Source: Bradyrhizobium sp. sBnM-33
GTDB taxonomy: Bacteria > Pseudomonadota > Alphaproteobacteria > Rhizobiales > Xanthobacteraceae
DNA: 64,000 nt
Assembly (NCBI RefSeq): GCF_032917945.1
Contig: NZ_CP136624.1
Span: 7,502,001-7,566,000, forward strand
Direction of reading: 5' to 3'
Below, piece by piece: positions 27,700 through 35,564 of this stretch. The notes beneath the pieces are model-generated. The model did no database searches. It was not told the origin of the DNA and was given only the letters and a program-made list of their open reading frames with translations. Numbering within the stretch: the stretch's first letter is position 1; each line of letters begins with the position of its first letter. Position numbers and translations under genes: made by a program.

Positions 27700-29052
27700 T
27701 CACCTTACGAGTTCATTTGGAAGAGCCCGAAACATAAGCCACTCGTTCGGCACACCTCTCAGTCTCTGTGGGCCGCGCTCCTCGAATACCAGGCCGGAGC
27801 CGGCCACTAGATCACGCACCGTCTGCGAAACTAGCACTTCACCCGGCGCGGCAAGGCTGGCAACGCGCGCGCCAATGTGCACTGCGATTCCGGCGAGGTC
27901 CTTGCCGACAAGCTCGCATTCGCCGGTGTGCAGGCCACAGCGCACCTCCAGACCGAGCGAACGCACGGTATCACGGATCGCGCCGGCACAGCGGATCGCT
28001 CGCGCTGGCCCGTCGAAGGCGGCGAGCAAGCCGTCGCCCGAAGTGTTGACCTCACGTCCCCGGTAATGCTGCAGAACCTCGCGAACCTTTGCATAGAATG
28101 CCTCAAGTAATTCACGCCAGGCATTGTCGCCAAGCGCTGCGGCGCGCTCTGTTGAGCCCACGATATCGGCAAACAGCACCGTAGCGAGCACGCGTTCCGG
28201 CTCGTACACATGGCGCACGCCGGTCAAAAAGACCTCGACTTCATCTAGCAGCGCGTCGCGGTCGCCTACGAGGTAACTATGGTCCACGCCAACAAGCTCG
28301 ATAAGCTTCGAACCCGAAATGTGCTCCGCCATGTAGCGTGCGTTCGCAACGTCGATCGCGCGGTCCGCCGCGCGGTGCAGGATGAGCGTTGGCACCCGAA
28401 TGGCAGGCAGCACGTGCCGCACGTCGATTTCGCGGTTCATCTTCATAATCGAGATGGCCGCGCCCGGACTTGCCGATGCGCGGAAATAGGCAGCCCGGCG
28501 CTCGGAAGCCTCGGGGTCGCCGGCGAGGCTCGGCGCATACATTGTGACAGCTATGCTTTGCGGCGTCCCCCAGTGGTGTTCGAAGTCGTCAAACACGCGC
28601 GCCCATTGCTCGTCCTTCCACCCAAACGGATAGTCCGGCGCCCAGGAGCGCTTGCCGTAGGAGCCGTACAGCACAAGGGCCGACGTGCGCGCAGGGTACG
28701 TCGCGGCATAGAGCAGCGACATCGGTCCACCCTCAGACACTCCGAACAGCGCCGCCCGCTCGCACCCGACTGCATCAAGGATTGCTTGAACGTCATGCAT
28801 GCGCTGCTCAAGCGTGAAGATCTGTGAGCCCCGGTCGGACATGCCGGTGCCACGTTTGTCGAAAAGGATAACGCGACAGAACGAGGCGAGGCGCCGGAAG
28901 AATGCGCGGTGGTCGGGTGATTCCCAGATCGCTTCGATGTTCGAAACGAAACCCGGAACGAACAGCAAGTCGAGCGAACCCTCGCCGAAGACCTGATAGG
29001 CAATGTGAACGTCGTCGCTCTTCAGGTAGTGGGTTTTGGGTAGACCGTCCAT
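27700..29052 (-). CDS. alpha/beta hydrolase - degenerate class III cyclase fusion
   Basis: 450 residues from ATG 29052, preceded by GGGGGTGCAGG. The N-terminal alpha/beta hydrolase (~1-275) has oxyanion region FVPGFVSNIE, nucleophile elbow FGVSEGG, an acid in HRAADRAID and histidine in VGVDHSYL. The C-terminal cyclase domain (~285-445) keeps both metal aspartates (FADIVGST, TSGDGLLAAF). The adenine lysine position is Asn (REVNTSGDG) and the usual Asn of NxxxR is His (VHIGAR). Cyclase activity is therefore doubtful; the domain may only bind nucleotide. The order is the reverse of the fusion at 2073. Similar proteins occur in Bradyrhizobium and mycobacteria. Confidence 0.85.
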   Translation of the reverse strand: MDGLPKTHYLKSDDVHIAYQVFGEGSLDLLFVPGFVSNIEAIWESPDHRAFFRRLASFCRVILFDKRGTGMSDRGSQIFTLEQRMHDVQAILDAVGCERAALFGVSEGGPMSLLYAATYPARTSALVLYGSYGKRSWAPDYPFGWKDEQWARVFDDFEHHWGTPQSIAVTMYAPSLAGDPEASERRAAYFRASASPGAAISIMKMNREIDVRHVLPAIRVPTLILHRAADRAIDVANARYMAEHISGSKLIELVGVDHSYLVGDRDALLDEVEVFLTGVRHVYEPERVLATVLFADIVGSTERAAALGDNAWRELLEAFYAKVREVLQHYRGREVNTSGDGLLAAFDGPARAIRCAGAIRDTVRSLGLEVRCGLHTGECELVGKDLAGIAVHIGARVASLAAPGEVLVSQTVRDLVAGSGLVFEERGPQRLRGVPNEWLMFRALPNELVR

Positions 29053-29217
29053 CCTGCACCCCCGTAGGTGAAGTGCGGGCAACTCACCGCATGTTGGCCA
29101 GAATTCCCGCCCTGATGTTATACAAAACATGCCAATCGTGCCATGGTCCCTCGGCACTTGGAGCAGCACAGAGGACGCGAATCTGCATCAAGTTTTCGCG
29201 CGCCCGAATGACCGGTT

Positions 29218-29311
29218 TGGGTCACAAGCGGCGGTCGAAGCAGCGCTGCTGCGGAGTCCGGAATGCCCTCAATACCAGACCAGCAGCAGACGATGAAGTT
29301 GGTCGGCTTGG
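29218..29311 (+). repeat. dispersed intergenic repeat, copy 11 (truncated by IS1182)
   Basis: TGGGTCACAAGCGGCGGTCG...GGAGTCCGG..., then TCGGCTTGG, ending at GGCC where IS1182 copy 1 begins. Confidence 0.55.
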
Positions 29312-29315
29312 GGCC

Positions 29316-30805
29316 GATTCCGTTGAAGAAGTCGGCCCGCGAGCGAGGCGAGCCGCAAATGCGGCACAGCCGACCGCTTCTCAGGCCGGATTTGGCTGCG
29401 GCATTGGGACCAGCTTGGCTAGTTTCCGGAGGTTCTGGGCGGTTGCTGCAAGGAGGAACTCGTCGCGAGCCCCGTTTGGTCCACGTAATCGCAGTCGGTC
29501 GAGCTTGAGAATGCGCTTGAGGTGAGCGAACAACATTTCGACCTTCTTACGTAGCCGTCGCGATGCTCGACCTTCCCAGGATTTAGCAATCGCCCGCGCC
29601 ATGTCGCGGGCTCTCTCATGGATCGAGCGAGGCACCTTTCGAGCAGGCGTGTTCGGGCAGCAGTGTGGCCTCAAGGCGCAGGCGTCACAGTCAGCCTTGC
29701 TCGCTCGATAAAGCAACGTCTCGCCATCATTCACACGTGTCCCTGTTGTGGTCAGCGTCTTGCCGCCAGGACAGATATAGACGTCGCTGACTGGATCGTA
29801 GTTGAAGTCCTCCCGTGTGAAGGTCCCATCCTTGCGCGCTGATTTGTCGAACACGGTCACATGCGGCTCGATGCCGTGCTCATCGACCAGCCAGCCCAGC
29901 ATGTCGGCTGAACCATAGGCGCTGTCACCGAGAAGCCTGGACGGGTGAAGACCGAAGTTCTTTGCGGTCCGCTCGATCATGCGCTTGGCAGCGAGAACTT
30001 CTGCCTGCCGGATCGCTGTGGTCGGCTCAACGTCGACAATGATCGCATTTTCCACATCGATCAGATAGTTCGTGGAGTAGGCAAAGAAAGCCTGTCCGCC
30101 ATGGGCACCGGTCCAGCGCGCGGCAGGATCAGCCGGTGAGATGAACTTGGGGACGATCTCGGTCGCGGCCCCAAACGCCGCATCGTCCAGGACAGCTAGA
30201 TACTCGTCGACGGCACGGCTTGCGGCTTTTGGCGGCAACCCCTTTTCGCCCTCGACGCCGTTCTGCCGGTTAGCATCGGCCTTGATCAGGCTAGCATCGA
30301 CCGCAAAGCCTTCTCCGCCAACCAGACCCTCGTCGATGCAGCGGCGCAAGACGTCTTCGAACAGCCGTCGCAGCAGATCACTATCGCGGAAGCGGCCATG
30401 TCGGTTCTTTGAGAAGGTCGAATGATCGGGCACGTCACCATCGAGCCCAAGGCGGCAGAACCAGCGGTATGCCAGGTTGAGGTGAACCTCTTCGCACAGG
30501 CGCCGCTCCGAGCGGATGCCGAAGCAGTAACCGACCAACAGCATCCGGATCATCAGCTCGGGCGCGATCGAGGGCCGCCCGATCGTGCTGTAGAAGGGGG
30601 ATAGCTCTCGCCTTAACCCATCGAGGTCCACGAACCTGTCGATCGATCGCAACAAATGATCGGCCGGAACGTGCCGCTCGAGCGAAAACTCATAGAACAA
30701 CGCGACCTGCTCAACTCGCTGATGTCCCATCATGATTCAGTCCTCTCGCAACGACTGAATCAGCGAACATCAACCAGCGCAACCGAAGACTTTTTCAACA
30801 CAATC
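29316..30805 (-). mobile_element. IS1182-family insertion sequence, copy 1
   Basis: 1490 bp, termini GATTGTGTTGAAAAAGTC (inner, right end as drawn) and GATTCCGTTGAAGAAGTC. Flanks are GGCC on the left and GACC on the right, so unlike copies 2 and 3 the flanks are not identical. It differs from copies 2 and 3 by at least one silent base in the transposase gene. Inverted relative to copy 2. Confidence 0.9.
29381..30733 (-). CDS. IS1182-family transposase
   Basis: 450 residues, identical in protein sequence to those at 31959 and 47755. The N-terminal DUF772-type domain reads PSIAPELMIRMLLVGYCFGI and LAYRWFCRLGLDGDVPDHST. DDE catalytic features follow: FAVDASLIKADAN, LGDSAYGSADML and, near the end, RLRKKVEMLFAHLKRIL with the acidic residue. 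CDACALRPHCC is a zinc-binding-like Cys cluster typical of this family. Full length, so presumed active. Cut-and-paste or copy-out movement of the element follows from the family. Confidence 0.93.
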   Translation of the reverse strand: MMGHQRVEQVALFYEFSLERHVPADHLLRSIDRFVDLDGLRRELSPFYSTIGRPSIAPELMIRMLLVGYCFGIRSERRLCEEVHLNLAYRWFCRLGLDGDVPDHSTFSKNRHGRFRDSDLLRRLFEDVLRRCIDEGLVGGEGFAVDASLIKADANRQNGVEGEKGLPPKAASRAVDEYLAVLDDAAFGAATEIVPKFISPADPAARWTGAHGGQAFFAYSTNYLIDVENAIIVDVEPTTAIRQAEVLAAKRMIERTAKNFGLHPSRLLGDSAYGSADMLGWLVDEHGIEPHVTVFDKSARKDGTFTREDFNYDPVSDVYICPGGKTLTTTGTRVNDGETLLYRASKADCDACALRPHCCPNTPARKVPRSIHERARDMARAIAKSWEGRASRRLRKKVEMLFAHLKRILKLDRLRLRGPNGARDEFLLAATAQNLRKLAKLVPMPQPNPA

Positions 30806-30809
30806 GACC

Positions 30810-30840
30810 CATACCGGAAGTCGCGTCCTCTGATCTGGCG
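30810..30840 (-). repeat. dispersed intergenic repeat fragment, minus orientation
   Basis: Read on the minus strand this is ...GCGACTTCCGGTATGGGTC up to the IS end, i.e. the repeat core cut off by IS1182 copy 1. Its orientation is opposite to the fragment on the other side of the same IS. Confidence 0.45.
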
Positions 30841-30897
30841 ACTTGTTAAGTGATGTGTCTATGGTGACTGTTGTGCAGGAAGACCGAGGGCAGGAAC

Positions 30898-31854
30898 ATG
30901 GATAGTGGGTCGGCGAACGCCTCTTCGACGGATGGAGGCGGTACAGATTCGGCTCCTACCGGCCTTAAGCCGATGTATCTTCTGCTGCTTGCATTTGCCC
31001 CCGCCTGCTTCGCTTTCAATCCGGTCGCGGGGCGCGCGCTGGTGGACGCCTTCGGACCGGCCACACTTACGCTCGTGCGCTGGTCGCTGTCGGGCCTCGT
31101 TATCGGGACACTCGCCCTTATGCGGCCCGGCTACGACCGCTGGCAGGCCCCTCTCTCTCATCTGCTACAGTTGTCGGTCCTCGCTGCGCTCGGTATGGGC
31201 TTCTGCTCCATTGCCGCCTACGTCGCCTCACGGACGACGGAAGCTACCAACATCGGCCTGATCTACGGCTGCGCCTCCGCATTGGTGGCAGCATGGGAGA
31301 TCGTCGCCCGCCGCCAAGCCGCGAGCACGCCGCTTATCGTCGGCATTTCCGCTTGCCTCCTCGGCGCAACCTTGATCTTCACCAAGGGCCATCCCGACGC
31401 ACTCGCAGCTCTGCGTTTTAATCCGGGAGACTTGTGGGCGGCCGCGGGCATGCTTGTGTTTGTGGGATACACGGTGGCCATGCGCCGCATGCCAGCGCGC
31501 CTCACGCCGATGGCGCAGTTCGCCGTCATGTCCGTCGGCGCGAGCATTGCCGTGCTGCCCTTCGCCGCGAGCGAAATCGTCTCAACGGGTTTGCCCATCA
31601 TTGATGAACAAACGCTTCCGTGGATAGCCGTGGTTGTGCTCGCGACGGGCATCGGCGCTTACCTCGGCTACAACATCTCGCTGACCCGCAATGGCCCGGT
31701 GCTGACCGCGGCGTCGCTTACCCTTACCCCTGCCTTCGCCGCCGTCCAGGCCATGGCATTGATTGGCGAAAGGCTCGGCTGGTACCACGCCGCCGCGATC
31801 CCCTTAGTGGTTATATGATTGATTCTCATCAGCCGCTCTCAGCGAGCCCGGTGA
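30898..31854 (+). pseudogene. EamA/DMT-family transporter with premature stop near the C-terminus
   Basis: From ATG 30898 (GCAGGA upstream) the product has ten predicted membrane helices in two EamA repeats, e.g. YLLLLAFAPACFAFNPVAG, then WAAAGMLVFVGYTVAMRR. An in-frame TGA (31816-31818) ends it at 306 residues; reading on gives LILISRSQRAR and a second stop at 31852-31854. A GGA-to-TGA change in the last helix would explain this. The missing 12 residues include part of helix ten, so function may be reduced. Drug/metabolite exporter by family; substrate unknown. It is the only gene between inverted IS1182 copies. Confidence 0.75.
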
Positions 31855-31886
31855 TCAATCGACGCCCGTAATGTCCCCTTGTGGCC

Positions 31887-33376
31887 GATTGTGTTGAAAA
31901 AGTCTTCGGTTGCGCTGGTTGATGTTCGCTGATTCAGTCGTTGCGAGAGGACTGAATCATGATGGGACATCAGCGAGTTGAGCAGGTCGCGTTGTTCTAT
32001 GAGTTTTCGCTCGAGCGGCACGTTCCGGCCGATCATTTGTTGCGATCGATCGACAGGTTCGTGGACCTCGATGGGTTAAGGCGAGAGCTATCCCCCTTCT
32101 ACAGCACGATCGGGCGGCCCTCGATCGCGCCCGAGCTGATGATCCGGATGCTGTTGGTCGGTTACTGCTTCGGCATCCGCTCGGAGCGGCGCCTGTGCGA
32201 AGAGGTTCACCTCAACCTGGCATACCGCTGGTTCTGCCGCCTTGGGCTCGATGGTGACGTGCCCGATCATTCGACCTTCTCAAAGAACCGACATGGCCGC
32301 TTCCGCGATAGTGATCTGCTGCGACGGCTGTTCGAAGACGTCTTGCGCCGCTGCATCGACGAGGGTCTGGTTGGCGGAGAAGGCTTTGCGGTCGATGCTA
32401 GCCTGATCAAGGCCGATGCTAACCGGCAGAACGGCGTCGAGGGCGAAAAGGGGTTGCCGCCAAAAGCCGCAAGCCGTGCCGTCGACGAGTATCTAGCTGT
32501 CCTGGACGATGCGGCGTTTGGGGCCGCGACCGAGATCGTCCCCAAGTTCATCTCACCGGCTGATCCTGCCGCGCGCTGGACCGGTGCCCATGGCGGACAG
32601 GCTTTCTTTGCCTACTCCACGAACTATCTGATCGATGTGGAAAATGCGATCATTGTCGACGTTGAGCCGACCACAGCGATCCGGCAGGCAGAAGTTCTCG
32701 CTGCCAAGCGCATGATCGAGCGGACCGCAAAGAACTTCGGTCTTCACCCGTCCAGGCTTCTCGGTGACAGCGCCTATGGTTCAGCCGACATGCTGGGCTG
32801 GCTGGTCGATGAGCACGGCATCGAGCCGCATGTGACCGTGTTCGACAAATCAGCGCGCAAGGATGGGACCTTCACACGGGAGGACTTCAACTACGATCCA
32901 GTCAGCGACGTCTATATCTGTCCTGGCGGCAAGACGCTGACCACAACAGGGACGCGTGTGAATGATGGCGAGACGTTGCTTTATCGAGCGAGCAAGGCTG
33001 ACTGTGACGCCTGCGCCTTGAGGCCACACTGCTGCCCGAACACGCCTGCTCGAAAGGTGCCTCGCTCGATCCATGAGAGAGCCCGCGACATGGCGCGGGC
33101 GATTGCTAAATCCTGGGAAGGTCGAGCATCGCGACGGCTACGTAAGAAGGTCGAAATGTTGTTCGCTCACCTCAAGCGCATTCTCAAGCTCGACCGACTG
33201 CGATTACGTGGACCAAACGGGGCTCGCGACGAGTTCCTCCTTGCAGCAACCGCCCAGAACCTCCGGAAACTAGCCAAGCTGGTCCCAATGCCGCAGCCAA
33301 ATCCGGCCTGAGAAGCGGTCGGCTGTGCCGCATTTGCGGCTCGCCTCGCTCGCGGGCCGACTTCTTCAACGGAATC
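31887..33376 (+). mobile_element. IS1182-family insertion sequence, copy 2
   Basis: 1490 bp between two GGCC tetramers (31883-31886 and 33377-33380). The outer context TTGTGGCC...GGCCACAAGCCGAC rebuilds a dispersed-repeat tail when the element is removed, supporting GGCC as the target duplication. Confidence 0.9.
31959..33311 (+). CDS. IS1182-family transposase
   Basis: Same 450-residue protein as at 29381 (see there for motifs). The start ATG is doubled (MMGHQ...), and the coding region starts 72 bp inside the element. Identity with the other copies implies recent transposition or gene conversion. Confidence 0.93.
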   Translation: MMGHQRVEQVALFYEFSLERHVPADHLLRSIDRFVDLDGLRRELSPFYSTIGRPSIAPELMIRMLLVGYCFGIRSERRLCEEVHLNLAYRWFCRLGLDGDVPDHSTFSKNRHGRFRDSDLLRRLFEDVLRRCIDEGLVGGEGFAVDASLIKADANRQNGVEGEKGLPPKAASRAVDEYLAVLDDAAFGAATEIVPKFISPADPAARWTGAHGGQAFFAYSTNYLIDVENAIIVDVEPTTAIRQAEVLAAKRMIERTAKNFGLHPSRLLGDSAYGSADMLGWLVDEHGIEPHVTVFDKSARKDGTFTREDFNYDPVSDVYICPGGKTLTTTGTRVNDGETLLYRASKADCDACALRPHCCPNTPARKVPRSIHERARDMARAIAKSWEGRASRRLRKKVEMLFAHLKRILKLDRLRLRGPNGARDEFLLAATAQNLRKLAKLVPMPQPNPA

Positions 33377-33458
33377 GGCCACAAGCCGACCTGTCGCGGT
33401 GCAGTTTCTGAAGTTCGCTAAGGGCCACAAACCGAAACGCTGTCTTGCCACCCGCGGC

Positions 33459-34736
33459 CTACCGAACCTGCGCTCGCAGCGCATTCCAAAGAGCAAACAG
33501 CTCAGCGGTCGCGGTCTGCTCACCGCCGAGCGCGGTCTGCACGAGAACAAGCTTTAGGTCCGGATCGACAAAGACAAATTGTCCGCGGAGGCCCTGGAGC
33601 GAGAAACGCCTGGTGTCTGCGGAATACCAGACTTGATAACCGTACTTCGCCAGGGGTGAGTCTGTGGGAAGCGCATCAGCAGCCGATGCCGTGAGCCAGT
33701 CTGCAGGCACGATATGCTTTCCATTCCAATTGCCGTGATTGGCCAGCATCAGGCCGAGCCGCGCCCAATCGCGCAGCACCGCGTTGACATAGGCAAACGT
33801 GATTTCCTGCCCGGTCGCATCGACGATCCACGTCGCATCAGCTTCCGCCCCCATTGGCTGCCAGAGCTTTTCGGCGGCATAGTCGGACACGGTTCGCTCG
33901 GTGGCAGCCGCGAGCACTAGGCCCAGTACCAGCGATTCAGCGGACGAATAAGAAAAACGCACGCCGGGCGGGGAGAGACGGGTATTGAACTGCTTCACCG
34001 CGGAGAGGCTGCCGGGAGAGCCCAGCTCGATCGTGAGACGGGCCAGCTTGTTAATATCGCTGGATCTGCTGCCGTAATCCTCCGAGAATGCGACACCTGA
34101 AGACATCAGCAGCAAAGCCTTGATCGGTGTCCGGCCGTATTCGGTGTCCTTCAGGTCAGGGACATAGCTTCCCGCGAGATCATCGACGGACCGGATAGCG
34201 CCCTCCTTAACGGCGATCCCGATTAGCAGCGAAAGCACGGTCTTCGCCATCGAGAAGGACGCTAGGCGATCCCTATCGGTGCGTCCGTACTGGTAACGCT
34301 CGACTAGGATCGTATTGTCTTTCGCGATCAATAGGCCGGTGACCGGTTGGCGATTGAGGTAGTCGTCGAGCGTCAGCTTGAGTCCGGCGAAGGCATATTG
34401 AATGACGGGTTCGTGCGCTGCGCGAGCCAGCGGGATTGACTGTTTCGGAGCACTGATAGTGCGTGCAGGAAACAGCGTGTCATAGCGGCTTAGCGCGCCT
34501 ACCCGGCAGCGCTTTTGGTCAACATAGTCGATACCCTTGCAATTCGGATATCCGTCCTTCTGGCCAAATTCGTCTGCAGTCGGTCCATCCGCACGAAAGC
34601 GGGGACTGGCAGCTTGTGGTGCCGGTTCTGCTTGGGCGAAGGCGCGATGCGAATTCAGCGTGAGCACATCCAAAAGGAGGGGAAATGCCACCGCACTGGC
34701 GACGCAAAGTAGCTGTTTGAAGCTTCGTCCAGTCAT
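33459..34736 (-). CDS. exported beta-lactamase-family serine hydrolase
   Basis: 425 residues from ATG 34736; the longer frame upstream is MITE sequence and is rejected. A signal peptide (LLCVASAVAFPLLLDVLTL) is followed by the serine hydrolase domain. The nucleophile motif is SMAK in LASFSMAKTVLSLL, the Tyr motif is FSYSSAESLVLG, and a GLRGQFVFVDP strand occupies the C-terminal active-site edge. The N-terminal ~110 residues with two Cys (PNCKGID, KRCRVG) are typical of 6-aminohexanoate-dimer-hydrolase-like members. Possible amidase or esterase of the periplasm. It ends about 80 bp from IS1182 copy 2. Confidence 0.83.
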   Translation of the reverse strand: MTGRSFKQLLCVASAVAFPLLLDVLTLNSHRAFAQAEPAPQAASPRFRADGPTADEFGQKDGYPNCKGIDYVDQKRCRVGALSRYDTLFPARTISAPKQSIPLARAAHEPVIQYAFAGLKLTLDDYLNRQPVTGLLIAKDNTILVERYQYGRTDRDRLASFSMAKTVLSLLIGIAVKEGAIRSVDDLAGSYVPDLKDTEYGRTPIKALLLMSSGVAFSEDYGSRSSDINKLARLTIELGSPGSLSAVKQFNTRLSPPGVRFSYSSAESLVLGLVLAAATERTVSDYAAEKLWQPMGAEADATWIVDATGQEITFAYVNAVLRDWARLGLMLANHGNWNGKHIVPADWLTASAADALPTDSPLAKYGYQVWYSADTRRFSLQGLRGQFVFVDPDLKLVLVQTALGGEQTATAELFALWNALRAQVR

Positions 34737-34805
34737 TGAGAGAGCACCCAAAGCAAATGAAGCTAGGGAAGATGATAATTGACCCTCATGCGTTAGCCAA
34801 TGTCG

Positions 34806-35145
34806 GCTTGGGGTCATCAACTGACCTCCGGCGCCGGACGCGCTTGGTCCGCTCTGCCATCGATAGTGTTGCAAAAGTCGATTTTCGCCGATGACCAAAA
34901 TTCTGCGGGCAGTGGGCGCGGCATTCGTGTACAAGATGTGAGGGACCTCACGACCTCACGCAAAATTCACAGGCGACGTCGGTAACGCGATTGAGGTCAT
35001 ACGAATCAGCGATCGCTCGCTACTTAGTGTTTTCGCGAAAATCTTTAGCCCTGCAACTTTGGACTTTTGCAACAGTATCCCATCAACTACGGACATCGGC
35101 GAAATGCGCGGGCGAGTCTGTTTCGTGCCAATCGGCGACATACCA
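34806..35145 (+). repeat. dispersed ~110-bp intergenic repeat, copy 12, split by MITE
   Basis: The first half reads GGCTTGGGGTCATCAACTGA...GGTCCGCTCTGCCATC. The second half resumes at 35080 as CCATCAACTACGGACATCGG...GTTTCGTGCCAATCGGCGACAT. Removing the MITE and one CCATC restores the repeat. From 35146 to 35564 no gene is evident; this should contain the promoter of the cyclase gene at 35565. Confidence 0.8.
34862..35079. mobile_element. MITE with IS1182-like termini, inside a dispersed repeat
   Basis: 218 bp, termini GATAGTGTTGCAAAAGTCGA and (reversed) GATACTGTTGCAAAAGTCCA, flanked by the 5-bp duplication CCATC (34857-34861, 35080-35084). No gene inside. Confidence 0.9.
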
Positions 35146-35564
35146 TTGTTGCCCAAAACAAGAGGCCCCAACTGAGGCGGCATTTTCTGTCAGAGAACCT
35201 GACGGTATGCCCCGGATAGACGGCTGTCGGACATTCAAAAAATGTCACTTTCCTTCCAAGAGTATACTTGCATTCGCTGGCACAGTTGCCGAGCTTTCGC
35301 CTTCGTCGGTAGAAGCGAACGGAGCGACGGTGGCACTGAATCCGGGGTCGATAACTGGAGCATTCAGTCTGCACTCGTAACACTTTCGCCCGAAGCGCTG
35401 AATAGCACTTGGTCAAGGAGCGTTTCAGCGCGGGGCGCTATCGCCTCTAGATGCCCTCGGCTACACGTTCACGGCGCGCTGAAATTTCCCAGCGCCTGTC
35501 GTGAAATTTTGGGGTAGACTGAAGGTCTTGGTACTCTGCGGAGGAATCCGGCCAGGAGGCGCCC

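Noticed and set aside
34737..34934. N-terminal extension of the serine hydrolase starting MYTNAAPTARR
   Set aside because: The extension is translated MITE and repeat sequence; the signal peptide starts shortly after ATG 34736.
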